From assembly GCF_000422365.1 (NCBI RefSeq), contig NZ_AULQ01000002.1, forward strand, positions 186,001 to 250,000: a DNA stretch of 64,000 bases, written 5' to 3'. Below the pieces are notes generated by a model. That model saw nothing but the letters and a program-made list of their open reading frames with translations, made no database searches and had not been told where the DNA came from. Shown here piece by piece: positions 53,532-62,994 of the stretch. The DNA is from Mesoflavibacter zeaxanthinifaciens DSM 18436. Lineage in GTDB: Bacteria; Bacteroidota; Bacteroidia; Flavobacteriales; Flavobacteriaceae. Numbering within the stretch: position 1 is the stretch's first letter; each line of letters opens with the position of its first letter. Made by a program: the position numbers and the translations under genes.

Positions 53532-55493
53532 TTACAATATTTTTTTATCAAAAATTTCATAGTCAGAATTCATACTAATAAACTCTGGAACTATATCTTT
53601 CATTTTTTTAACGATTGCATTTTTATCTTCCTCTTTTGCAATCGTTATTAGTTCTTGGATGTGATCGTTGATTTCTAAATGAGAATATGTCTCTACTTTA
53701 GCAATCATTATTTTTTCATTATATGTAGGCAGTGTTGTAGACTTGTCGCTTAACAACTCTTCATATAGTTTTTCTCCTGGTCTTAAACCTACTACCTTAA
53801 TATCTATGTCTTTATAAGGTGTAAATCCTGCTAGTCTAATTATTTTTTTAGCTAGGTCTATAATCTTTACAGCCTTACCCATATCAAATATAAAAATTTC
53901 GCCTCCATTTCCCATTGCTCCTGCTTCCAAAACTAACTGACAAGCTTCTGGAATAGTCATAAAGTATCTTATGATGTCTGGATGCGTTATTGTTAGTGGT
54001 CCACCTTCTTCAATTTGTCTTTTAAATAAAGGAACTACAGACCCATTACTACCTAAAACATTACCAAAACGTGTTGTCACAAAATTTGTTGTTGCTTTGT
54101 TTTTTTTATTAACCTTTTGTTGAAGAGCTTGAACATAGATCTCGGCAATTCTTTTAGATGCACCCATAACGTTACTTGGGTTTACCGCTTTATCTGTTGA
54201 GACCATTACAAACTTTTCTGCTTTATACTTACAGGCTAAATCAGCAACATTTTTTGATCCAATGATATTAGCAAATACAGCTTCTGAAGGATGACATTCC
54301 ATTAATGGGACATGCTTATAGGCTGCTGCATGATATACAACATCAGGTTTATATTTTTCAAAAACTGTTTCTAATACATCTGCTTTTCTTACATCTGCAA
54401 TAACAGCCTCGTATTGTAGTTCAGGAAAATTATTTTTAATTTCTAATTGAATATTATATAAAGGCGATTCTGCTTGATCTAAAATTAATAGTTTTTTGGG
54501 CTTATAATTAGCTACTTGCCTTACTATTTCACTACCAATTGAACCTGCTCCACCTGTGACTAAAATTGTTTTATTAAAAATTTCTTTAGCAACTAGTTTG
54601 TTGTCTAGCTTAATCGGATCACGCTCTAAAATATCTTCAATTTGTATTTTTTGTATTTGAGAGGATAAGTTTGTTTTGTTTTCTATATCAGAAATTAATG
54701 GTGCTCTAAACACTTTATAATTATGCTCTAAACAGCTATCAACAATTTTAATACTTTCTTCTTTTGTAAGGCTGTTATCTGCAAGTATTAAAGCTTGTGC
54801 ATTATAAATTCTTAAAATTACAGCTGTCTTGCGATTTATATGTATAATTGGTAAGCCTAATATCTCTTTGCTTTTATTTTTACCTTCTTTATCTATAAAT
54901 CCTAACACATTATATCTTGCTGGTTTTTCAGATTTTAAAGCACTTGCAATTGCTATTGCATTTTCGTCTGTACCATATACTAATACATTTAATTTTGTAT
55001 CAATATCACTGTAGCTTTGATAAATTTCAAAAATTTGTTTTACTAAAACTCTAAACAAAAATAAACCACAAAACGAAATAACTGCATAAATAAATAATTG
55101 CGGAATAAAGAAAACCTCTTCTGATGTAAACAAATAATATCCATAATGGATTAACAATACTGAAAGTAAAGTAGCTGCTGTTGCTATTAAAAATTTAGCA
55201 GCATCTATAAATGTAGAGTGTCTAATTAATCCTGCATACGTCCTAAATAGGATAAAGAACAGTATATTAATTAACAATAAGACAACCTCTTGCGAAGAAA
55301 AACCAAAATCTACAATTATCGTCTTTTGTATTTTGCTCACAACTAACCTTGTTATAAACAAAGAGATAAGTAGTGTTATTGTATCAAAACAAAGTATAGC
55401 CCATCTTGGTAGGTAACCAATATTTTTAAAATCTATCTTCTTACGACTAGATTCGATAACTTGACGGAAGGCTTGTTTTAATTGATTAAGCAT
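53532..55493 (-). CDS. Membrane NDP-sugar 4,6-dehydratase (PglF/WbpM/CapD family)
   Basis: A 653-residue protein with four N-terminal membrane helices, a first Rossmann-like domain (KLNVLVYGTDENAIAIA) and a C-terminal SDR domain (about 300-640): TGGAGSIGSEIVRQ, YHAAAYKHVPLMECHPSEA, and VSTDKAVNPSNVMGASKRIAE where Met replaces the usual Tyr of YxxxK, as in PglF/WbpM enzymes. The reaction is likely UDP-GlcNAc to the 4-keto-6-deoxy sugar, first step to bacillosamine. With the PglE-, PglD- and PglC-like genes downstream it would complete that route. Confidence 0.9.
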   Translation of the reverse strand: MLNQLKQAFRQVIESSRKKIDFKNIGYLPRWAILCFDTITLLISLFITRLVVSKIQKTIIVDFGFSSQEVVLLLINILFFILFRTYAGLIRHSTFIDAAKFLIATAATLLSVLLIHYGYYLFTSEEVFFIPQLFIYAVISFCGLFLFRVLVKQIFEIYQSYSDIDTKLNVLVYGTDENAIAIASALKSEKPARYNVLGFIDKEGKNKSKEILGLPIIHINRKTAVILRIYNAQALILADNSLTKEESIKIVDSCLEHNYKVFRAPLISDIENKTNLSSQIQKIQIEDILERDPIKLDNKLVAKEIFNKTILVTGGAGSIGSEIVRQVANYKPKKLLILDQAESPLYNIQLEIKNNFPELQYEAVIADVRKADVLETVFEKYKPDVVYHAAAYKHVPLMECHPSEAVFANIIGSKNVADLACKYKAEKFVMVSTDKAVNPSNVMGASKRIAEIYVQALQQKVNKKNKATTNFVTTRFGNVLGSNGSVVPLFKRQIEEGGPLTITHPDIIRYFMTIPEACQLVLEAGAMGNGGEIFIFDMGKAVKIIDLAKKIIRLAGFTPYKDIDIKVVGLRPGEKLYEELLSDKSTTLPTYNEKIMIAKVETYSHLEINDHIQELITIAKEEDKNAIVKKMKDIVPEFISMNSDYEIFDKKIL

Positions 55494-55587
55494 CTGGGTT
55501 GTTTAAAAACAGTTTACAAATATCTTAAATATATCTACAATATAGAAATTATTGAGTTTAAAACGCTTTTATGATAAGATATTAACC

Positions 55588-56718
55588 TTATGCTAATAAA
55601 CTATTTACCACATTTTTTATACAGTTAAGCTCATTCTCTGTTAAGTTTGAACCACTTGGTAAACAAACTCCTTTTTTAAATAATTTTTCACTTATATTTT
55701 TTCCATAAAATGGTAAACCGTTAAATATAGGTTGAAGGTGCATTGGCTTCCAAAGTGGTCTTGTTTCAATATTTTCTGCATCCATAGCTGCTTGAAATTG
55801 AGCTTTTGTAAATGGCGCATCATCATGAATTAATATACAACTTAACCAAAAATTAGAATAGTAGTCTTGGGTTGGTTGCTGTTGCACCTCTATACCCTTA
55901 ACGTCTTTGAATAAGTCATTATAAAACTGATTATTAGCTCTTCTTAAGTTAATGTGTTTATCTAAGACTTCCATTTGACCTCTTCCTATTCCTGCACTTA
56001 TATTACTCATTCTGTAGTTGTAACCTATTTTTGTGTGCTCGTAATGAGGTGCATTGTCTCTAGCTTGTGTTGCAAAAAAGATAGTTTGCTTCTTTTCTTG
56101 TTCTGTATTACAAACTAATGCGCCACCACCAGAAGTAGTAATAATTTTATTTCCGTTAAAAGATAATATTGAATATGCTCCAAATGTACCGCATTTTTTT
56201 CCTTCATAAGTTGAACCTAAAGCTTCTGCAGCATCTTCAATTATTGGGATTTTATATTTATTTGCAACTTCTAATAATTGATCTATTTGTGATGGCATAC
56301 CGTAAAGGTGAACTATTATAATTGCTTTTGGTGTTTTTCCTTTAGCTATTCTATCTTTTATGGCTTCTTCTAAATAGTCTGGACTCATATTCCAGGTCTG
56401 TTCTTCACTATCTACAAAAATTGGTTTTGCTCCCAAGTAAGTTATCGGGTTTGCTGATCCACAAAAGGTAAATGTTTGACAAATTACTTCATCATCTCTT
56501 TTAACTCCTAATTGCAATAAAGCTAAATGTATAGCTGCTGTACCAGATGATAGACAAGCTACATACTTATCATTATTCAAGTAATTTTCTAAATCATTTT
56601 CAAAGCCAGTTACATTAGGTCCTAATGGAGCTATCCAATTGGTATCAAATGCTTCTTGTACATAGTTTTGTTCTGTTCCTCCCATATGCGGTGAGGATAG
56701 CCATATTTTTGGTTTCAT
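55588..56718 (-). CDS. DegT/PglE-type sugar aminotransferase
   Basis: A 376-residue PLP enzyme of the DegT/DnrJ/EryC1/StrS family. The PLP Lys is K191 in SFNGNKIITTSGGGAL; IIEDAAEALGSTY holds the pyridine-binding Asp162; YRMSNISAGIGRGQ is a family signature. PglE homologs aminate the 4-keto sugar made by PglF-like dehydratases. It lies 2 bases from the acetyltransferase gene upstream, consistent with sequential steps. Confidence 0.9.
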   Translation of the reverse strand: MKPKIWLSSPHMGGTEQNYVQEAFDTNWIAPLGPNVTGFENDLENYLNNDKYVACLSSGTAAIHLALLQLGVKRDDEVICQTFTFCGSANPITYLGAKPIFVDSEEQTWNMSPDYLEEAIKDRIAKGKTPKAIIIVHLYGMPSQIDQLLEVANKYKIPIIEDAAEALGSTYEGKKCGTFGAYSILSFNGNKIITTSGGGALVCNTEQEKKQTIFFATQARDNAPHYEHTKIGYNYRMSNISAGIGRGQMEVLDKHINLRRANNQFYNDLFKDVKGIEVQQQPTQDYYSNFWLSCILIHDDAPFTKAQFQAAMDAENIETRPLWKPMHLQPIFNGLPFYGKNISEKLFKKGVCLPSGSNLTENELNCIKNVVNSLLA

Positions 56719-56720
56719 AC

Positions 56721-57362
56721 TTAATGAAATTTTATAGGTTTAGCTGGTATACCTACTGCTGTACACTTTTCAGGTAAAGACTTTGATACTACTGCTCCTG
56801 CTCCTACTATTGTATTGTTTCCTATAGTTAATTGATTAATTATTTTTGCTCCTGTACCAACATAGACAGACTCTTCTATAACAACCTCACCAGATATATT
56901 TACAGATGGCATAAATGAACTATAGCTTTCTACTATTGTATCATGACCAACGGTACAACACAAATTTAATGTTACAAAATCTTTAATTTTAATATTGCAT
57001 GTTATTATAACATTTGCACATATTACACATCCATTTCCTACTTCTACACTATCATCTGATTTAATAACAGAAGGATGTATAAGGCTAGGAAACTTCAAGT
57101 TATTATTACCTAGTTTATTATAAATCTTTTTTTTAAGATTTGGTTCACCTAAACCAAAAACAACATTAAGTTTATAATCTATCTTATTTAAATCTTCAAT
57201 ATTTCCAACAACTTTATAATCATTAATTAGTTTTCCTTTTTCGATATTATCATCAAAGAAACCTATAATTTCGTAGGTGTTATCGGCTTTGTTAAGGTCA
57301 TCTATTAAACATTTAACTTCTCTACCAAAACCTCCTGCTCCTATAATTGCTATTTTTTCCAT
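56721..57362 (-). CDS. PglD-type sugar N-acetyltransferase
   Basis: A 213-residue enzyme. The N-terminal Rossmann-like part (AIIGAGGFGREVKCLIDDL, then IIGFFDDN) binds the sugar nucleotide, and the C-terminal left-handed beta-helix carries hexapeptide repeats with the catalytic His140 in CCTVGHDTIVE. It should acetylate the amino sugar using acetyl-CoA. The ATG at 57362 is chosen over a TTG two codons upstream that overlaps the preceding gene; the ATG then follows that gene's stop by 2 bases. Confidence 0.9.
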   Translation of the reverse strand: MEKIAIIGAGGFGREVKCLIDDLNKADNTYEIIGFFDDNIEKGKLINDYKVVGNIEDLNKIDYKLNVVFGLGEPNLKKKIYNKLGNNNLKFPSLIHPSVIKSDDSVEVGNGCVICANVIITCNIKIKDFVTLNLCCTVGHDTIVESYSSFMPSVNISGEVVIEESVYVGTGAKIINQLTIGNNTIVGAGAVVSKSLPEKCTAVGIPAKPIKFH

Positions 57363-57364
57363 AT

Positions 57365-57970
57365 TCAATTTAAACCGTTAAATTTTTCTGTTGTTGCCAT
57401 ATTTTTTGCATTTATATCTTCAGATTTTATAACCTTTGAAATTGTTAATGCTATAATTTTTAAATCTAAAAAAAAACTCATATTGTCTACATACCAGACA
57501 TCATATTCAAACTTTTTACTCCAACTTATCGCATTACGACCATTTACTTGCGCCCAACCGGTAATACCTGGTTTTACTGAATGCCTCCTTTTTTGAGTAT
57601 TATTATACAAAGGTAAATATTCTGGCAATAATGGTCTTGGACCAATTAAACTCATATCGCCTTTTAATACATTTATAAGTTGAGGCAACTCATCTAAAGA
57701 GGTTTTTCTAACAAATTTACCAAGATTTGTTAATCTATCTGCATCTGGAAGCAAATTACCATTTTTATCTTTTTTATCAGTCATTGTTTTAAACTTGACT
57801 ACTTTAAAGATTTGTTCGTTTTTACCTGGTCTTTTTTGAAAGAAAAACACCGAGCCTTTATTATTTAATAGTAGTAATAATGCGACCAACATAAATATTG
57901 GACTAAAAACAATAATGGCTATAAATGATACTGTAAAGTCTAATATTCTTTTAAAAAAGGATTTATACAT
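57365..57970 (-). CDS. PglC-type short initiating sugar transferase
   Basis: A 201-residue monotopic phosphoglycosyltransferase. A reentrant membrane helix (about 8-35) follows [16 protein letters not shown]; the catalytic part has [47 protein letters not shown] and [21 protein letters not shown]. It loads a sugar, here probably diacetylbacillosamine phosphate, onto undecaprenyl phosphate. It abuts the GT4 gene by one base. It is the second initiating enzyme of the cluster. Confidence 0.92.
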   Translation of the reverse strand: MYKSFFKRILDFTVSFIAIIVFSPIFMLVALLLLLNNKGSVFFFQKRPGKNEQIFKVVKFKTMTDKKDKNGNLLPDADRLTNLGKFVRKTSLDELPQLINVLKGDMSLIGPRPLLPEYLPLYNNTQKRRHSVKPGITGWAQVNGRNAISWSKKFEYDVWYVDNMSFFLDLKIIALTISKVIKSEDINAKNMATTEKFNGLN

Positions 57971-59169
57971 TATTTTAGGAATTCGATTAATTTATCACTT
58001 AATAAATCTATTGTTCTGTTTTTAATAACATACGATTGTCCTTTAAGTCCTAAATCATTAAAATTTTTAAATTCTTCATCAATAAATGTCATTAATTTAG
58101 TAGCAGACTCAGCCAAGTTATCTCTACTTAAAGATACACCACATCCAATTTCCTTAATTGGATCATTATGACTACCTCTTATTGCTAAAACAATTGGTTT
58201 ACCACTAGCCATGTAATCATATAATTTGTTTTCACTACCATAAAGAACATTTGATGTTGAAACAAATAACAAAGTCGCTTGAGCCAAAATGTTAGGAACT
58301 ATACTTTTAGAAACAGGATCGTGCCAAACAATATTGTTATTACCTGATTGAATAGACTTGTTCCTTAAATACTGTTTTTCCTTACCATCTCCATAAATAT
58401 TAAAGGTAACATTAACGTCGTTGATTTTTGAAGCTAAGTCAACCATGAACTCTAATCCATGAACTTTTTCGATACCTCCTAAATAAGTTATATTTATTTT
58501 TCTTGACACCTCGTTATTTAATACATCTTTATTAATGTAATTTTTATTTACACCATTTGGTAATAATAATATATTATCTTTATTGTAATTATAATTATCT
58601 TTTAAATATCCTATTGTTAATGGTGATAATACAATAATTTTAGAACTTTTTATAACACTAATTTTTTCAATATATTTAAAAAATTTAGCCGTTATACTTG
58701 ATTCTTTCCATAAATTCATGTCAATAAAAGTTTGAGGCCACAAATCTCTTATTTCCATAATATATTTGGCTTTAAACCTCCTAGCCATTTTGGATGCTAT
58801 TAATGGAGCAAAAGGATGAACTGTTGATCCAATAATATAATCAGGTTTTTCTAAACCAAGCTTGGGTATAATTTTATTTAATTTAAGTGCGTAAGAAACT
58901 GTATTTAACATACGCTTCCAGTTATTAGCCTTATAGGGAAAAGTTTTAACCCAAATAAACTTAACTCCATTATTTATTTCTTCATAAAAACCTTTGTCAT
59001 TATATTCTACTACATGTTTAAGTAAAGTATGATGATATCCAGAACAAAAAATGGTTACATTATAGCCTTTTTCCACTAATTCTAAACCTAAATCAAAATG
59101 TCTAGTACCTCCAGGAAGGTTAGACCCTTGAGCGTAGTGATTAAAAAACCAAAGATTTTTATTTTGCAT
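57970..59169 (-). CDS. Glycosyltransferase family 4
   Basis: A 399-residue GT-B enzyme: [32 protein letters not shown] at the start, [22 protein letters not shown], and the donor-side [20 protein letters not shown] with the conserved Glu. This start is typical of WbuB-like transferases that use an N-acetylaminosugar. It overlaps the upstream polymerase gene's stop by 11 bases. It probably adds the second sugar to the lipid carrier. Confidence 0.88.
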   Translation of the reverse strand: MQNKNLWFFNHYAQGSNLPGGTRHFDLGLELVEKGYNVTIFCSGYHHTLLKHVVEYNDKGFYEEINNGVKFIWVKTFPYKANNWKRMLNTVSYALKLNKIIPKLGLEKPDYIIGSTVHPFAPLIASKMARRFKAKYIMEIRDLWPQTFIDMNLWKESSITAKFFKYIEKISVIKSSKIIVLSPLTIGYLKDNYNYNKDNILLLPNGVNKNYINKDVLNNEVSRKINITYLGGIEKVHGLEFMVDLASKINDVNVTFNIYGDGKEKQYLRNKSIQSGNNNIVWHDPVSKSIVPNILAQATLLFVSTSNVLYGSENKLYDYMASGKPIVLAIRGSHNDPIKEIGCGVSLSRDNLAESATKLMTFIDEEFKNFNDLGLKGQSYVIKNRTIDLLSDKLIEFLK

Positions 59170-60361
59170 TCTTCTTTATATAAAATTTGTTAAATGTATT
59201 ACCCTTATGGGTTTTTAAAATTAAGCCTAAAAATAAAAATAACAGCCACAAATCTGTAATATTTCCTGTTTTCATTGCGCTTAGGAAAAGAAAAAAATAA
59301 ATACCCTTTAATGTATTTGAAGTGTTTTTAATAAACAGAACAGATGTAGTAATAAAGATAAGTAGAATTGCCCCTAATATACCCAATTCAAACCATGATT
59401 CTAAAAATATGTTATGAGGATATTTTCGAGCATCTATACCTTGAGATAAAATACCATAACTACCTATACCATTTCCAAAAATAAAATTAATAGGTGAAGA
59501 CAGAATAGTTTCAAAAGAATAATCATAATGATGAAGCCTTCCTAAACTTGATTGATCTTCAGTAAAATTTATTAAAGATTTAAATCTAGCTATTCCAGTT
59601 GATATAATATTTAAAATCTTATTTCTAAAGTTAATAAATACACCTATAAAAATTATCATGAGCAATAATAATGATACTTTTTGGCTACCTTTTAACTTCC
59701 TTATTTTTATTTTAAATATTTCTTGATAATGAAAACAAATCAAAGTTATAATCGAAAAAAGTAAAGACCCTCTGCTTCCTAATGCCAAAATCATGAAAAG
59801 TAGTATAAAAACTTGTAACCAATTTTTTTTAAAACTTTCATAAATTAAGCTAATTGAAACTAAAACACCTAGTGCTAAATATACAACGCTTAATTTAATG
59901 TAACTACTATCAGGACCCCTATATTCAGCATTTGAGGGTAACCAATAACTATATCTTTGATATATAAAAAAAACACTTAATACGATTGCGGTATATTTTA
60001 CTATAGGCATTACTTTTTTTATGTTTATTTTATTGATAAAAAGAGGATAACATAAAGTAACACAATTCACAATAAAATTCATGCTCTTTATATATTTATA
60101 TTTAGGTGATGGAGAGTAAAACAGAGTTATAATAATTAATAGATAAAAACAAAACATTAAACCAATAATTATAGCATAATTAGATGGTATTTTAATTTTC
60201 CGTCTTGATAAATTAAATATAATATCTATAATCACTATAATTAATACAAGGAAGGTTAAACTAAATTCAATAATGTAAGCGTTTAATAAGTTATTTAAAA
60301 CTCCTGATACTATAATAAAAGAAAGTAGCCTGTTTTGAAAGTTATTATAAAAGTTTTCCAT
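59159..60361 (-). CDS. O-antigen polymerase/ligase-like protein (copy 1)
   Basis: A 400-residue protein with about 11 membrane helices and one periplasmic loop near the C-terminus containing HNIFLESWFELGILG, the Wzy/WaaL-family signature. SPSPKYKYIKS and LALGSRGSLLFS also recur in the neighbouring gene at 60520-61722, so the two are tandem paralogs. The family joins repeat units or transfers chains to lipid A; which step this copy performs cannot be told. Confidence 0.85.
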   Translation of the reverse strand: MENFYNNFQNRLLSFIIVSGVLNNLLNAYIIEFSLTFLVLIIVIIDIIFNLSRRKIKIPSNYAIIIGLMFCFYLLIIITLFYSPSPKYKYIKSMNFIVNCVTLCYPLFINKINIKKVMPIVKYTAIVLSVFFIYQRYSYWLPSNAEYRGPDSSYIKLSVVYLALGVLVSISLIYESFKKNWLQVFILLFMILALGSRGSLLFSIITLICFHYQEIFKIKIRKLKGSQKVSLLLLMIIFIGVFINFRNKILNIISTGIARFKSLINFTEDQSSLGRLHHYDYSFETILSSPINFIFGNGIGSYGILSQGIDARKYPHNIFLESWFELGILGAILLIFITTSVLFIKNTSNTLKGIYFFLFLSAMKTGNITDLWLLFLFLGLILKTHKGNTFNKFYIKKNAK

Positions 60362-60519
60362 TTACTTAATCATAATTAGCATATATATACTATTACTATT
60401 CTTTTATATTTTTTATATCTAGTTATTTATATTGAATTTTATGAGACAAAAAATTAAAAAGTAAGATATTGCTTTAAGATAATTAATATTAATTTGTTGT
60501 TTTAAATAACTTAAATAAT

Positions 60520-61722
60520 CTATTTATTCTTGACAAACAAAATATTTTTAAAATTAAAATAATCTGTATTTTCTTGGTTCATGTACATCAACCCAATTGT
60601 TAAAAATAATGTCCATAAATCTGTAATATTTCCTGTTTTCATTGCACTCAAAACTAAAAAAAAATAGATAGCTTTTAATAAAAGTGATTTACTATTTATA
60701 AAGAAAGGTATCAGAATAATTAATATCATTAAAACAAAACCAATAATACCTAACTCAAACCATGATTCTAAAAATATGTTATGAGGATACTTTCGTGCAT
60801 CGATATTAACATATAAAACACCATAACTACCTATACCATATCCAAAAAGGATTGAATTTAAAGAAGAAAAAATCATTTTTATCGTATAAGTATAATAATC
60901 TATTCGACCAAGAACTGAAGCATCATTTAAAATATTTAAAAAAGAATTAAACCTAGATATACCAGCAGATGCTATATTATATTTTTTAATATCAAAATAA
61001 AAAAGAAATATAGGTATCACTAAACCGATTATTATAAAACTTAAACCATTTGAAAACCATTTTTTTATTGAATATTTTTTTTTAAAATGAAATAATAATA
61101 AGACAATGATTGAAAAAACAAACGACCCTCTACTACCCAAAGCTATTATTAGAAATAATAGTAATAAAACTTGAATCCAATTTTTTTTAAAACTTTCGTG
61201 TAGTAAAGTTATTGAAATTAAGACACCTAATCCTAAATATGCAACACTTAACTGACGATGCTTTGCATAAAAAGTATCACGACCAACATTTGATGGTAAA
61301 AAGTAGTTATATCGCTGGTAAATATAAAATAAGCTTAAAAAAAGACCTACAAACTTTATCAAGAATAAGGCCTTTTTTATATCTATTTTTCTTATAAAAA
61401 AAGGATAAATTAGGTAAATTATACTAACTATAAAATTTGCTGATTTAATATATTTATACTTTGGAGAAGGAGAGTAAATTAACGATAATAATATTACAGC
61501 ATAAAAACCTAACACTATTAAAAAAAATTTAAAATAATTTTTAGGTATTTTAATTTTTTTTAAAGATAATAAATTATAAATGATATCTATTGTAACTACA
61601 AAAACAACTACAAAGGAAAAACTAAACTCATATAAATATACATTTATAAAATTATTTAATACTCCTGAAAGGATTATTAATGACCACAATATATTTTGAA
61701 AACTGTAATATAATTTCTGCAC
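60520..61722 (-). CDS. O-antigen polymerase/ligase-like protein (copy 2, paralog)
   Basis: A 400-residue polytopic protein closely paralleling the copy downstream: SFQNILWSLIILSGVLNN, YSPSPKYKYIKS, LSVAYLGLGVLISITLLHESFKKNW, IALGSRGSFVFS, and the signature HNIFLESWFELGIIG. The start is GTG at 61722, because the codon directly before it is a TAA stop and no upstream ATG exists. The 158-base gap to the other copy is AT-rich and holds nothing recognisable. Equal length and parallel motifs point to a duplication. Confidence 0.85.
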   Translation of the reverse strand: MQKLYYSFQNILWSLIILSGVLNNFINVYLYEFSFSFVVVFVVTIDIIYNLLSLKKIKIPKNYFKFFLIVLGFYAVILLSLIYSPSPKYKYIKSANFIVSIIYLIYPFFIRKIDIKKALFLIKFVGLFLSLFYIYQRYNYFLPSNVGRDTFYAKHRQLSVAYLGLGVLISITLLHESFKKNWIQVLLLLFLIIALGSRGSFVFSIIVLLLFHFKKKYSIKKWFSNGLSFIIIGLVIPIFLFYFDIKKYNIASAGISRFNSFLNILNDASVLGRIDYYTYTIKMIFSSLNSILFGYGIGSYGVLYVNIDARKYPHNIFLESWFELGIIGFVLMILIILIPFFINSKSLLLKAIYFFLVLSAMKTGNITDLWTLFLTIGLMYMNQENTDYFNFKNILFVKNK

Positions 61723-61773
61723 TTATTTAGTGTTTTAAAAAGTTCTTTTTACTTACTTTTACAATTAAAATTT

Positions 61774-62922
61774 ATGAAAACAATATTTAGAAAATTACTT
61801 CTTTTAATTTTCCCTTTTACACTTTCATTACCACTAATACCACTAAACATATCTTCTATAGCTTTAGGTTTGTTTTGTTTAGGTGCAATTATAAACGAAA
61901 AACCTTCTGTAAAAAGAAAAGTCAAAGATAGTTTTTTAGTTTTGTTTTTACTGTTTTTTTTATCTGACACTCTAAGTAATCTATTAAGGTTAGATTTCAA
62001 TTCTCATTTTTTTAGAGAAATAAAATTATCTTTCTTAATCTTTCCTATAATTTTCATAGCATACTCTAAAACTATTATTGAAAATTTTAAACCAATTTGC
62101 TATTCTTTTGTTTTTGGTGTTTTAGTTTATGTAATATACTCATGGTGTTTTGTTTATGATTTTTACTACATTACTAATCGCGGATATAGACTTTTTTCTT
62201 TAACCGATGGTTATATTCGTTATATGCTTTACAATTATCTTCCAGGTGCCATTCATCATACTTATATAGGAATATATATTGTTTTTTCAATTTCTCTGAT
62301 ATTACATGACATTATTACTTTAAAAAAAAGAATTATTATAAAGTCTTTATTATTACTTATTTTATTTGTTAGTCTGTTTTTCATTGGAAGTAAGTTTTCA
62401 ATCATTATGCTAATTTTTTTCATATTCAGTTATTTACTGACACTTAAAAAATGGATAGTAAATTTTATATTTATAGCCTCTTCTTTATCTGGTTTATATT
62501 TAATTAAAATGTGGATTCTAGGAGTAGGATTAAATAGTAGTTTTTATTCAAGAATTGAGTATTATAAATGCTGTATTATTATTATAAAGAATAATTTTAT
62601 TTCGGGAGTTGGAGCAGGAAATTTATCAAAGGCTTCTTCATTACTATGTGATAACGACATACTAATACCTCACAATATATATTTAAGATCTTTCGCTGAA
62701 AATGGTATTTTAGGCTTTTTGATTCTTGTGGCTATTTCCTTTTATTTAATAAAACAGTCATTAAAAAGTAATGATTATTTATATCTAAATATAGTTTTAT
62801 TATTAATTTTAGGAGGATTAATAGAAGATTTTATTTTTTTACAGAGAGGCGTGCTATTTTTTATGCTTTTTCTATCCCTTTTCTATGTTAAAAATAAATA
62901 CAATACTTTACAGCAAATTTAA
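61774..62922 (+). CDS. O-antigen ligase/polymerase family protein, opposite strand
   Basis: A 382-residue protein with about 11 membrane helices and a late signature HNIYLRSFAENGILGFL, the Wzy/WaaL pattern. Its internal sequence does not parallel the two minus-strand copies, so it is a distant member. It is the only plus-strand gene in the right half of the polysaccharide cluster, divergent from copy 2 across 51 bases and convergent with the last GT4 gene. It may be the ligase while the paralogs polymerise, but that is a guess. Confidence 0.82.
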   Translation: MKTIFRKLLLLIFPFTLSLPLIPLNISSIALGLFCLGAIINEKPSVKRKVKDSFLVLFLLFFLSDTLSNLLRLDFNSHFFREIKLSFLIFPIIFIAYSKTIIENFKPICYSFVFGVLVYVIYSWCFVYDFYYITNRGYRLFSLTDGYIRYMLYNYLPGAIHHTYIGIYIVFSISLILHDIITLKKRIIIKSLLLLILFVSLFFIGSKFSIIMLIFFIFSYLLTLKKWIVNFIFIASSLSGLYLIKMWILGVGLNSSFYSRIEYYKCCIIIIKNNFISGVGAGNLSKASSLLCDNDILIPHNIYLRSFAENGILGFLILVAISFYLIKQSLKSNDYLYLNIVLLLILGGLIEDFIFLQRGVLFFMLFLSLFYVKNKYNTLQQI

Positions 62923-62994
62923 GCTATATTGTATGATTGAAAAAAACATCTTACGTTTGCTTTTTTATAAAAAGCGAGAAAACACAAAGATAGT

